From assembly GCF_035582795.1 (NCBI RefSeq), contig NC_134383.1, forward strand, positions 937,501-1,001,500: a stretch of 64,000 nt of DNA. Direction: 5' to 3'. Below, piece by piece: positions 12,830 through 23,370 of the stretch. The translations under genes and the position numbers were made by a program. Source of the DNA: Mycteria americana. Its lineage: Eukaryota > Chordata > Aves > Ciconiiformes > Ciconiidae. The notes below the pieces were generated by a model, which was not told the DNA's origin, did not search any database, and was given only the letters and a program-made list of their open reading frames with translations. Each line of letters opens with the position of its first letter. Position 1 is the first letter of the stretch.

Positions 12830-13130
12830 AGCAGCAGGGAGGGCATGCTTTATTATTCCCCCTCTTTCTTCCCATTTTCTTCCTACGCTCAATAGAACCT
12901 CTGCACAGAAAAGCTTCTTTAGCACATTTGCTTTGATGTGCAATAAGTTAATTACTGTAATAGGTTCATCCTTCTCCCCCACTATTGAATCATGTAGAAC
13001 ATCCATATAAATTGTCATTGAGTTCCTCATTTTGACTCAATTTGTTCTTTAAACGGACCTACCAAGAGTACTTCTGCAGAAGGATTCGTTTAAATCCCCT
13101 TTAACGGGTGTACCCATTATTAGTCCTTCT
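12830..13130. promoter_or_regulatory. AT-rich island with AP-1 site
   Basis: About 300 bp of CpG-poor DNA with AAGTTAATTACTGTAATAGG near 12945-12964, the AP-1-containing inverted repeat (13017-13041) and CTTCTGCAGAAG near 13071. The mix of sites and low CpG suggests a conserved element. Confidence 0.35.
13033..13039 (+). promoter_or_regulatory. AP-1 site TGACTCA inside an inverted repeat
   Basis: An exact AP-1 consensus. It forms part of the right arm of an inverted repeat, ATTGAGT (13017-13023) and ACTCAAT (13035-13041), separated by 11 bases. Confidence 0.4.
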
Positions 13131-14494
13131 CCCAGTATTCATCTCGGTCCACCCTGCCGCGGGAGGGGGCTCGCCGATGCCCCAGTCTTGCAACCGCTCG
13201 GCTGGAGGAGCCGTCTCGGGGAGCGTAAAGCTCTACGGCCCACCTCGCCCCGGGAGCCCTCTGCCAGCAGCCAGGTAAACCCAACACCTCATCTCACGTT
13301 TTCAGCGTTTTCTGCCCCTCTGCCCAGGGACAGAAAACATTGCCTGGAGCAGGATTCTTGCTGCGGTCCTCAAGGGCTTCGGCTTGGGCTCTGCAGCCGC
13401 CTTCTCAAAGGGCTTGCAGCAGCTCACGCCCGGCGAGGGACTCATTGCTGTGCTGAGCGGTACAGCAACAAGACGGAGGAAAGCCTACGGCCCTCGCCAC
13501 GTCACCCTCCGCTATCTCCCGGACAGGCGCTGGACTTGTTTTTCATCTTAAATGTCAGCGCGAGGAGGGCTTGGGAAGTCCCAGGCGTTTCACAGGGCGA
13601 CACGAACGCAGCGGGAAACTCAGTACCTGGGGTTTACTTCCATTTTTCCCCGGTTCTTCCCCCTCCCCTGGTTTTCTTAAAATAATCTCTAGGTAATGCA
13701 TTCAGTCCCGCTGGGCTGCTTTATATCACTCGCAGTGTTTGCCAGTTGACTCTCTCCCGCTGAGATCAGGTCTCTTAGCGCAGATTAAGCCTGTAGTTCA
13801 GGAGCGCAGCCATGAAGCGTGCCATCGGAGCAGGCAGCGGGGCGAGCCAGCCCAGCAGAAGTCACCGGTGCCCGCGGGACCGAGAGCAGCCCAGCAGAAG
13901 CAGAGATGCGCCGGCACCGGGAACATCGCGGGCGCAGCCGAGCTCCACGCGACGGCGCTGCGTGCCGGCGGGTCTCCGGCATAGCCCCCTCTGAAAAAGC
14001 GCGAGCGGCGAGTACGGGGGTTCGTTCCCGGGGGGACACGTCCGCGCCGGGGTCCGCTCAGCCTCCCCGCTGAGGTTCCCAAAGCAAAGGCCGGCCGGCG
14101 CCTGCTGCGACGGCAGCAGTTGTAACACAACCCCCCCTTAGAAGCCTCCGTTACTTTAGCTTTGGCACGGTCCCAGAAAGTTGTTTGCAAACCCTCACAC
14201 AGAAGGAGAAAAGGACTGAAGACGGCAAGACGAGCCAGTCAGTGCTGCAGAGGAGGCGAAGAGCAGCTTTCCCTGGGAGGCTATTTCCACCTAGACAGTG
14301 GGTCCGTTCAGCAGCCGGAGCGGAGCCGAGCTGCGTCCCTGCGCCCAGACAGCTCCCAGCTCACGCTGCCGCTGCCCCACGGCCGCTGCGGCACCCCCGA
14401 CCCTCGGCCCCATCCCGGGGACCCCCAGCACCACTCCCAAGCAGGGAGCAGGAAGCCCTCCAGCACATTTCTGAAGGCAGGACGCTAAGCCATC

Positions 14495-14520
14495 TTTTTT
14501 TTTTTTTTTTTTCTTTTTTT
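14495..14520 (+). repeat. Poly-T tract
   Basis: Eighteen T, one C, then seven T. There is no adjoining retroposon body that I can recognise on the minus strand, so it is annotated as a simple homopolymer. Confidence 0.95.
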
Positions 14521-15123
14521 CTCCAATTTCCTGCCCTTGACCCAGCTCCACAGGCAGGATCAGCTTGAACGGGCTCATCACAGCTGTTGTAACCTCCGCG
14601 GAGCCGCACCGACGGCAGCGCGACAGTGGGAAATTGGAAGGCAAAGGCTGGCGCAGAGAAGGTCTGCAGCTCGCAGGTGGTAGCCGCGCATCAGCTCCGT
14701 ACGAGCCGGCGCGGTGGCCCCGGTGACCTTCCCGCGAGCGCGGCAGGGACGCGGGAGGTTCGAGCCTTGCTCTCGGCGCGAAATGAGCTGCCGGCTCCCC
14801 GGCGGGCCCCCTCGCCGGAGGGCCCGACCCCCTCGCTGCCAAGGAGCTGGCTTACCCCGCCGGCGCGGCTGCCCGAGCCCGGCTCTGCAGAAGGGGCCAT
14901 CAAGGCTGTTTGCTGCTTTACACAGGCTATCATGTACTGTGTCGCAGCAGGGGACTGTAAATGACTTTATAGTTATTGTTCCTCAAATTGGACACCCCCT
15001 TGGAGCTTAGATAATATGAGATGAAACAGCCTGCGGGAGGTTGCAGTCAAGTGGAACAGTGATGGAGGCTTTTTTTCCCCCTTCCCGAGAAGAAACACTC
15101 CACCTATTTACTTCTCCTCCACA

Positions 15124-15152
15124 CCTCCTCCTCCTCCTCCTCCTCCTCCTCC
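15124..15152 (+). repeat. CTC trinucleotide tract
   Basis: About nine CTC/CCT units make a pure pyrimidine strand of 29 bp between a CpG-poor segment and GC-rich DNA. Confidence 0.9.
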
Positions 15153-16206
15153 CCGTCACCATTCCGAGCAGAGCCACACCTGGCAGCGACAAGGGTGAGC
15201 TGGGGTGTAATCGCCAGGCAAACCGAGCTGCCTGAACCCGCTGCGGACGAATGAATTTTGCACGCTAGGGTTTGGGAACGCGGCTTTGACGGCGAGCCCT
15301 GGAGAGGAAGGGGAAGGGAGAGAGGGGATGCTGCCGTTCCTTACTCCATTTCCTCCTGAAGCAGGGTTTGCCAGGAAACGTTATTACTGGCAGAGCAGAA
15401 ATATCATCTCATGGCGTTCGGCTTCACAGAGCCGATGTAACCATACGAGTGCCTGCGCAGAGGCAGCGATGCTGCTGGCGGGAGTGGGAGCCGAAAGGAG
15501 GCTTTGAGGTGAGGGAGCACGGGGAAGAAACAGAAATAATGAGGGACTGGGGGAAGGAGGATGTCAGGGCTTACAGCTGTGCGGAGGGAAGGCGGCTTGT
15601 TACGGAGGAAGGGGGAAGCGGAGGCCTGGAAGAGAAAGGAAGGAGCATCTGAGAGCAAAGGAGTTCAGGCAACAGCCTGCGTGCCTCTGGCAGGGAGGGA
15701 GCGGGCCGACGCAGAAGGGACCTGGACGGAGATGCTCAGCCGGGAAAAGAGAGATCCAGAGTCGAGGAGCACAGCGGGGCGGGGGGGGGAGCAGCATGAT
15801 GGGAAGCTCTGGGAATCCGCAGGGATCCCAAGCCTCCAGGCACACGCCCTAAAATCACAGAGTGGAAGAAAAAAAAATAAAAATGAAAAAACCCCCCTGT
15901 AACAGCGGCATCGCATACGTATCCTGAAACGCCGGGCGTTTGAGGCCGACAGCCATGCCTGGGAGGGGAGCGTTTCTGGGGAGCACGTGGGACTTGCCGG
16001 AACGCTTTTTGTGGGCAGGAACGCGTAAGCGCCGATATCACCTTTCTTTTAGGGCATACGGGGTGGTTTGTGTGTCACAGGCGCGCCGGAAGTCGGCAAC
16101 AGCTATACGCTGCCCGCGGGCAGAGGCGCCGGCTTGCTCTCGGTGCCCTGCAGCCCTTCGCAGGGAGCAGGGCGGCGACGAAGCCAGCGCGAGGTTTTGC
16201 AGCGGG

Positions 16207-16276
16207 CCAAACCAGACCAAACCAGCTCGCCAAACCAGCTCGCCAAACCAGCTCGCCAAACCAGCTCGCCAAACCG
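16207..16276 (+). repeat. 13-bp tandem repeat (CCAAACCAGCTCG)
   Basis: Four exact copies of CCAAACCAGCTCG occupy 16217-16268. A shortened copy precedes them (16207-16216) and a truncated one follows (16269-16276). It lies in GC-rich DNA about 100 bp before the long AT-rich island that starts near 16370. Confidence 0.95.
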
Positions 16277-16369
16277 CCAGCTCCAGAGCCCCGCGGGAAG
16301 CTGAGCAGAGGGAAAACTCCCACCCGCGGGCGAGCGCAGTCGCTCTGTTTGCCTTTTTCCACAGCAGAT

Positions 16370-16800
16370 CTGATGATTTAAATTAGGTCTCGATTCTTGT
16401 TTAAATTATAGTTTACTGTTCTGCGCCCCGCTCAGAAGTGAATTACCTTAAGCAGCAGTATTAATAACACGGTTATAATTAAGCTTCATTACTGTAGGCA
16501 GTTTGCTGAAACAAATTGCTTCTTCATTATTATTATGGCACCTTTGGTAAAAAGACATTTCCCCAGAATGCGACCTTGATGCTTTATATAGCAAAAGCTG
16601 GGAGATGATAGAGATGTAAGGATGAATTAGCATCTTTTACCTTCTATATCAAGCTCATTAAAAGGAAAGCAACTTGAGTCAAAACCAAGCAGCCTTGATG
16701 GAAATTTTAATCTGAGCGAAATGGATAATGAATAGGTTTGAACTTTTCCTGACATTTTTATGGCAGTGTTTTATTTATATTATGCTGCTGCTAAAACATA
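16370..16800. promoter_or_regulatory. Long AT-rich island, putative enhancer
   Basis: About 430 bp, one of the most AT-rich stretches in the window. It includes GATTTAAATTAGG, TATAATTAAGCTTCATTACTG, CATTATTATTATGGC and AGCTCATTAAAAGG. The left edge against GC-rich DNA is sharp. Confidence 0.4.
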
Positions 16801-17799
16801 AATAAATAAAGCAGGGGCAGGGTCGAGGACGGACAGGAGATCGGCTGGCTACCCTGGCGCGGCCGCAGAGCCTGCCAGCCCCGCTGCGGCACGGGCAGGG
16901 CCGGGGGGGCCGGGCACCGAGCTGCTCCCCCTGCCCCCAGCTTCGCATCCCCGCACAGAGCGGGGTGGAAGGCCGCTCTGTCTTGGGACAGCGAAGCTCC
17001 CGCGCTGTCCCTTCCAGCCCCGTAGGCTTCATCCGAAATCCCCAAAGCGCTCAACCCTCTCCCCATAGCAGCCGTTTCCCGGGGCAGGCTGCTCCCTCCA
17101 GCGACCCTCGTCACCCTCACTTTAATCTCCTCTTCCATTTAGCCCGACCGCAACGGTGCTGTACACACCTGCATCCCCTTCAGCAGAAGTTCCCGACACT
17201 TATGAACGAAGCTCCGTAACGGCTGCGGGAAGCAGTGCCATTAATCTCTCGCAGCTGCCGGCTGCCGCAGCACGGCGCGGCGGTGGCGGTGCAGGTTTTC
17301 ACGAGCGCGCCCGGGCCCCCGTGTCCAGCCTGAACCACGGACGACGCGCTTTTCAGAAGCGTTCCGTTCCAAAGCTTCACCCAAAGCCTAAGCTTCCCCA
17401 AATTCACAGGGTCTAAGGATGCTCAGCACCCTTACGTCTAGACTCAGGGGTCTGCCCTTGTTCGGCCTCACCACCCCAAACCGAGGTCCTGCAGCAACTG
17501 GCAGGAACCAAATCCTGATCTCCTTCTGCTCCTCCACCACGCCATTTTTGATTGCCGTGACAAAATCTCTCCTGCAGATGCTTCTTTCAGGCGATGCTTG
17601 TTTTGAAAAAACTTCCTCATCCCTGCCGACCACCTACAAGAGAGGAGCCCACATAATCTGAGAGCAAGCAGCTCTCGGAAGAGAAGGGCTCGTTTGGCAG
17701 TGGGTGCACAGCTCCTGGCACCCTGCAGCACCCGGGGGCCTCCAGCCAAAAGTCACACCCAGGCGGCCCCGAGATAACTGCTGCAGCAGACCTCACACC

Positions 17800-17935
17800 T
17801 CACCTTCCCTGCAGCTATTAAAACTAAGTCAGACATTAATTTCTGCATTGTAAGCGCTCAACAACTGAAACAGGACATTATGGAGGGGATGCAAATGGAT
17901 ATTTAGAGTCTAGAAAGATACAGGCAAAGCGGTTT
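17800..17935. promoter_or_regulatory. AT-richer segment
   Basis: CpG-poor, with AAGTCAGACATTAATTTCTGC near 17826-17846 and ATGCAAATGGATATTTAG near 17889-17906 (octamer-like ATGCAAAT). It is weaker than the main islands. Confidence 0.3.
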
Positions 17936-19222
17936 TGGAGAAGAGGAGATTAAGAGCGTGCGGAGAGAGGAAACTACCTGTTGAAGTACTACCTCAGAGG
18001 GATCATTCCAGGTCGGGGAAGGGAGCACCCCTTGAGCACAAACACTCGCGAGGCGCATTCAGAGCCCAGCGATTTGCTCGGCTCAGCCCAGCCAAGGGAG
18101 CTGAGAGGAAACAAGCTGAGCTGAGAGAAATAGCCTCTCTCTTTCTTCCCGCGCCCAAAAGAGGTGCCGAGCGCGTGCCCTTCCCCGGCCTAGGGCAGCC
18201 CTGGCAGGCAGCGTTGCTGGGCAGCCTGGAAGAAAGCCTCACAGACAGGCTCGCTCCCTGGAGCGTCCCCAACCACAGCCGCTCCCCTCAGCCAGCCCTC
18301 AGAGGGAGGAACCGCATTTGGCCTCTGCCATCCCAGATACCTCCTGGCCCATCGCCAGCAGCGGCAGATAATTCGCCCTCGGTTATCACCATTATCACTT
18401 TCACCTACACCACCTGCAAGTCCTTTGCCCACGTAGCAGAGCTGCAGCCTCTCTCCACCCGGGCCAGGGAACTCTTTAACCCGTTGCTACAAACCTCGCC
18501 GGCTAAAGCCCTGCCCCGGACCGGGTCCCGGTCCCCCAACAGCCTGCCTCCAGCAGGACACGGGGGTGCTCCGGGACGGGGACTAGCGGCTACGTGTCCC
18601 CCCTCGCCGGGGGCTCGAGCGTTTCCATGAACAACAGCAGTAGCACCAGAAGAATAAGTTGCGGTGGCCTTTGCATACGCCATCGGGCTAAAAAGAGAGC
18701 AAACCCTGCACATACCTTATAGCAGCCTCCTAGTTTCCAAGCAGGCCTTGAGAGCCCCCCGACTCATCTCTGCTGGCGAGGGCTGAGCTGAGCAGGAGAG
18801 CAGCGGGGGGTGCCCCCCGCCCCGTGCTCTCTGCCTCCAGGACCCGGGTGAGCCGGGCAAGAAGGTGCTCTCGCTCCTCTCGGCTTGCCTCTTTCCTGCC
18901 AAAAGCAGGCTGCTGCAGGCAGCAGCACCTTAAAGGCTGCCCTGTAACGCGTGGCAGCTGCCCCTCCCCAGCAGGTGCTCTGCCTTCACCCCCTAAATAA
19001 GCAGGGACCTGTTCTTCACCTGGCACCCACCAGCACCCCTGGGGTGATGCCTGCGGAGAATCGGCTCTACCCTGCGTACCACAGCTCTCGCATTCTGCGC
19101 GCACAAAGCCTACCGCACCGACGACAAAGGCTCCCTCGCTCCAAAGCTCAGCAGCTGCCTCTGAAAACCTTTCCCTCCCTCCCACCGCCCGTCCTACAGC
19201 TGCCCTCGCAGCACCGCCTGCC

Positions 19223-19365
19223 GCCTCTGCGCCGGCTGTGGCTTCCATGGCTGCGGTGGCACGCCTCTGCGCCGGCTGTGGCTTCCATGGCTGCGGTGGC
19301 ACGCCTCTGCGCCGGCTGTGGCTTCCATGGCTGCGGTGGCACGCCTCTGCGCCGGCTGTGGCTTC
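19223..19365 (+). repeat. 40-bp minisatellite, about 3.6 copies
   Basis: A 40-bp unit beginning GCCTCTGCGCCGGCTGTGGC and ending GCGGTGGCAC is repeated at 19223-19262, 19263-19302 and 19303-19342. A fourth copy is cut off at about 19365. The copies are identical by eye, so the array is recent or homogenised. Because 40 is not a multiple of 3, each copy is read in a different frame. This creates artificial repetitive peptides on both strands that should not be taken for protein repeats. Confidence 0.95.
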
Positions 19366-20133
19366 TGCCTTGGTCGCGCCCGCGGCTCCGGGGACGCGCT
19401 GGCACCAGCCGTGGGGAAACGCGCCGTGTCCAACCCGGCAAAGTGAGAGTCCAACTTTAACGGCCCTTCAAACTCTCATCGTTTGCTTCCGCGCGGTTCC
19501 TAGCAGCCCTCTGCGATGACTGTTATCATGCAATTAAACTACCTTCTCAAAAGGTTACCGATAAAAATATTTCTCCCCGTTGTTGAACGGGGCATTCATT
19601 GGGTCTCGCCATGACCTTTAGCATGACAGGATTTAACGCTGTCTCTGCTGAGGCTGCGAGCTCGCTCAAACCGTGCACCCAGAAGCGCAGGGGTGCGGGG
19701 GGCTGGGTGCCCTCCCCCCGGGGCGGGAGCAAAGGCGGCGTGATGCCCGGAGGAGAGCCAGACCCCCGCTCCCCCTGACCCCCGCTCCCCCAGCACCCGG
19801 CTTCAGGGCCCCGCCGTAAATGCTTCGACGTACGTTAAGCTTCCCCTTCCAACGCGCAGAGCTGCTCACTGAACGCGTCCCTAACGCGGGTGGGATGCCC
19901 TCCTGGCCCCGCTCCGGGGCAGCTCTCGTGCCAGCGTGCCCGGTCCCGGAGCCATAACGGTGTGGGATCCACTGCTGCGGGTGCCAAGTGCTCCTTAAAA
20001 ATGAATTTACGTCTCGATGATTTCCTGGGACGTTGAGCCCCACGAGTCGACAGGACGCGATTACGTAAAAAGTTCCCTTTCTAAATTCGCCGTCGAAGTC
20101 TCTCCCCCTCTCCGCACATGCGTGCCCCTGCAT

Positions 20134-20149
20134 GTGTGTGTACACACAC
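20134..20149. repeat. Palindrome of alternating GT/AC (GTGTGTGTACACACAC)
   Basis: A perfect 16-bp palindrome of alternating purine-pyrimidine, able to adopt Z-DNA or a small cruciform. It lies at the left edge of the island 20150-20330. Confidence 0.7.
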
Positions 20150-20330
20150 TCATTAAACAAATGCTAGCTATCAATTTCACTGAGTGCTTATTCGGATAAT
20201 AGCTATATTTATCATTTAGCATCTCTGGATGCAGTTCAAGTTTAAAATCTATTATGGGTATTATGATATTTAATAACTGTGTTTTATTTTTAAATGCAAT
20301 AAAAAATAAAGATAAGGAGATTTTTTGAGA
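20150..20330. promoter_or_regulatory. AT-rich island next to a MIR
   Basis: About 180 bp of very AT-rich DNA (for example GATAATAGCTATATTTATC, GATATTTAATAACTG) that runs straight into the MIR at 20335. Island and MIR could be a single conserved unit. Confidence 0.35.
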
Positions 20331-20334
20331 GTCC

Positions 20335-20500
20335 CCTCCTGGGCTCTGAATCCATCTCTGTCACTGACACGCTGGGTGACCTTGGAGAGGTCGCTTATTC
20401 TCTCCGTGCCGGAGCTTCTGGATGCGTAAGACGGGGATAATCGTACGATGTGGTGCCCGGGGGCGTTGCGAAGCCTCATTCGTAAGTAACGTTTCCAGAG
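20335..20500 (+). mobile_element. Ancient MIR-type SINE (CORE-SINE)
   Basis: The order of blocks follows the MIR consensus. A tRNA-related remnant (GGGCTCTGAATCC, 20341-20353) is followed by the hallmark GCTGGGTGACCTTGG (20371-20385) and a CTTATTCTCTCCGTGCC segment. Next comes a GTAAGACGGGGATAAT segment equivalent to the MIR 'GTAAAATGGGGATAAT' box (20426-20441), then a diverged tail to about 20500. Several positions that are TA or TG in MIR are CG here, fitting the GC-rising trend of this region. MIRs spread early in amniote evolution, so the copy is very old. It directly adjoins the AT-rich island at 20150-20330. The ends are approximate. Confidence 0.8.
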
Positions 20501-20529
20501 TGATTTCATCTCCCTAGACAGAAGGGGCG

Positions 20530-22170
20530 AGCTCTTGTTGGTGTCACATCTGAGAGTAGCTGGACCCCTCCGACGCGGAGCCCCAGCCGCGCGGTACGGG
20601 ATGGGTCACCGTCCCCTGGCTCGCACTGGGAGAAGGGACAGGGTAGCGATGGGGCCCAGGGTGGGGCGGGGCTGGTGCCGCACACCCCCGCGTTCCCTCC
20701 CGGCCTTCGCTCGCTCTTCCCGTACGCGCCCGTACGTGAGAGCGGCATCGCTAAATCCCCTCTTACGCTGGCCAGAAAGTCCCCGGAGAGCCCCTCAGCG
20801 GAGTGTTTTCTGGTGAGGCAGCGGCTGGGTGACGGGAGCAGCGGCTGGGAGGAAGGACCAGGGCTGAGGCGATGAACAGCGGCCCCCGATCACCAGCCAG
20901 CACCCAGGAAGCGTGGCCACGACATCCGTCACCCTGCGGGGCCATCGTCCCAAGGACGGGGACGCAGAGGCGAACGTCACCGTTGCCGTCGCGCGTCCTC
21001 CCCCGGGGAGACGGGGAGCCGGCCGGCGGCCGCGTGCCGGCAGCGCTCCCCAGAAACCCGCTGCGCGTCAAAATAACCTGTCGTGCTTACGTGGCAATTT
21101 ACCTCCCGCGAGCACGAGGCCCACGCACATCTTCTCCACCCGCTCCGAGGCAGGAATTATTGCCGTTAGCAATATAAAGCCCCGTCCTCGGGTGCTGGCA
21201 AGGGCTTGCGGCACCCAAACCCCCGCGAAGCGCCCGGGAGGCTGCCTGGTGCTTCGGCCGTGCCAGGCGCCCGCCTGCAGGCAGCGAGGAGAGCCCGGCC
21301 CCGGGCCATCCACGGCACCGGTGGACGGTGACGCCCCGCGGGCTGCCCCCGGACCGGGAAGACCCCCAAGCCCAGTTTCGGAGGCGCGGCAGGCAGCGAG
21401 CATTGCTCTCCCACGCCGTTTATCCGGCTGCGGCTGATCAGCAGTCGGCACGGAGAGGCGGCAAAAGGAGGAGACAGCGCAAGGAGGAAGGGCTGGAGCG
21501 AGCTTTTCTACTCGGCTGCCAGCCTCATCTCGGCCAGCGCTCCTGAATAGCGAAGAGCAGCTATAGCATCGCTTTGTCTGCCTTAGCAGGGCGAGCGGCT
21601 GCCACGCCACGCCACGGTAACCGCAGCCTCGGGAGCGGGGCGTGCCGGGGTGGCTCGCCGGCCTCGGGAAGGAGCCGCGGGCTGCGCCCGCCTGGCCTGC
21701 CTGCCGCCGCGAGACCGGGTCACCTCCCGCCCAGGCTCCCGCCCCAACCTCCAGCCTCGGCGGCGTCTCGCAGGGGCGGAGGAGAACCTCCTGCCAAGGC
21801 AGCGGTGCAGCGGGATGCTCGGGAGGGAGCGATGCCTCCCCGCACCCTCCCCGCTGCTGCTCGGCAGAGCTGCCCGCGGGCAGGTGGGTCCTCTACCCTC
21901 TGTTTCGAGCGCTCGGCGCGGGAGGAAAGCCGTTACCTCCCTCCCCGCTCCCGTGCCCCTGTCGTGCGTTTAAACTTCAATACAGTAACGGCAGGCGCTG
22001 GCTCTCGCTGCCTTGGCACAGCTAAGGGACCCGCCTGGAAACGGGCGTCCTCCGTAAGGACACGAGGCGATGCCAGCCCCGCCTGGGAGGCAGAGTGCCC
22101 GGTACGTGTTCGGTGGAAAGCACGGGAACCGCCCTCGGGAGCAGGCGCGGCGTACAAGTTCCTAAGTCGG
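20530..22170. other. CpG-rich block without recognised genes
   Basis: About 1.6 kb of GC-rich DNA with overlapping open frames of 100-207 codons on both strands, all low-complexity. No domain or conserved exon recognised. Confidence 0.5.
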
Positions 22171-22540
22171 CCACTATTATTACTTTATTATCAATAATAA
22201 TCCACTTCTTTCGGAGGCGTCAGGCTTACTGCCCCGCTCCCTGCCCTCAGACTGCACGGTCCAGCGGCCTTACACCCTTCCACCGCAGAGTGGACAAACA
22301 ATTTGCATAACTTAATTAAATTTACAGTAATCTCCACCGAAGTCAGCTGTAAGGGATGGTGTGTACACGGTCTTAAAGCAAATCACCGCCAGTGATGAAA
22401 GAGCCTATTTCAGTTAAGCAAATTATGAGGAGGCGGGTGATGTCCTCAGTATAATAATTCCATGTGAATTATTTATATGGAATCTGCAATTACACTGAGC
22501 AAAACAGCGTTGTGTGCATAAAGCACACTTAATTATCCAA
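22170..22540. promoter_or_regulatory. AT-rich island with octamer, putative enhancer
   Basis: About 370 bp with an exact octamer (22301-22308), CTTAATTAAATTTAC, and two inverted repeats: ATTCCAT/ATGGAAT (22457-22463, 22477-22483) and GTGTGC/GCACAC (22512-22517, 22523-22528). AACCACCTGTTAGG near 22540 adds a CACCTG E-box. It is one of the best enhancer candidates by motif density. Confidence 0.45.
22301..22308 (-). promoter_or_regulatory. POU octamer (ATTTGCAT on plus strand)
   Basis: An exact reverse-orientation octamer followed by CTTAATTAAATTTAC, at the left part of the island 22170-22540. Octamer plus adjoining TAATTA sites parallels the arrangement at 38577. Confidence 0.5.
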
Positions 22541-23129
22541 CCACCTGTTAGGAGCGCCGGCACAGCCGATGGCAGCGCGCCCCGTGAATTACCCCGGGGA
22601 GCGGCATCCTGCGGGAGGGGGAGGAGCGGAGGAGGCGGGAGGAGGCGAGGACCCCGCAGCCAGCGCCGGGGCCGGGAGGAGCGGGGGGTCTTGTCCTGGC
22701 GAGCCCCCCCGGGCAGCCCGCGCAGAAGGGGCTGCAGCGTCAGTCAGCAGGGAGACGCTTGTCCAGCAGTCCAGGAAACTCTCCATTTCAAGCCAGCTTA
22801 AAGTGTTGATTTTCACCCTGGAAAGGTCCCGTTTGGGTTTTTTTGGTTTGTTTTTGGTTTTTTTTTTTTTTTAAGCTACTGCCTAATAGGTAGTTTTGAA
22901 TAAAAGGTTTGCCTGCTTGCATCAGGCCCTGGGGAATTTCACAGGGCAAACAAACTCACTTCAGCAGAGACCCAAGGCAGCAGTCAACCCGGTCCCCAAG
23001 CACAGAAAAATCCCCTCTCCTCCCAGCCCCAGCGCCCCGCTTCATGCTCTGACGGAGGTTTTCTCGGGGATAACTCGGCTTTTTGGGTTGAGTCGCTGAC
23101 CCGGCAGAGCACGTGCTTTCGGCCCATCA

Positions 23130-23370
23130 AAGGAGGGACCAGTCCTGAATGTTTAATAGAAAAGAAATGAGTGGTTTTTTCTTTAAAGATTTACCATGTA
23201 TAAATGTATGAGAGTATTAAAGGCAACAATTAACTTTATTGGAAACTTTATATTCTCCAGCCTCATTAGAACTGCCAACAAGATCTATTATTAGTATTAC
23301 TATGCAGATAACGTAATAAAAAGGGTATTTAAGGTGGATACTTTTGCACCGAAATAAAATAGCTTGTCTT
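23130..23370. promoter_or_regulatory. AT-rich island, putative enhancer
   Basis: CpG-poor, with TTTAATAGAAAAG, AACAATTAACTTTATTGG and CTATTATTAGTATTACTATG. It has sharp boundaries against CpG-rich sequence on both sides. Confidence 0.4.

Noticed and set aside
14752..14763. tRNA B-box-like GGTTCGAGCC
   Set aside because: No cloverleaf can be built around it and the last conserved base is wrong.
19148..19460. Repeat-containing proteins on both strands
   Set aside because: The peptide repeats come from the 40-bp minisatellite read in successive frames.
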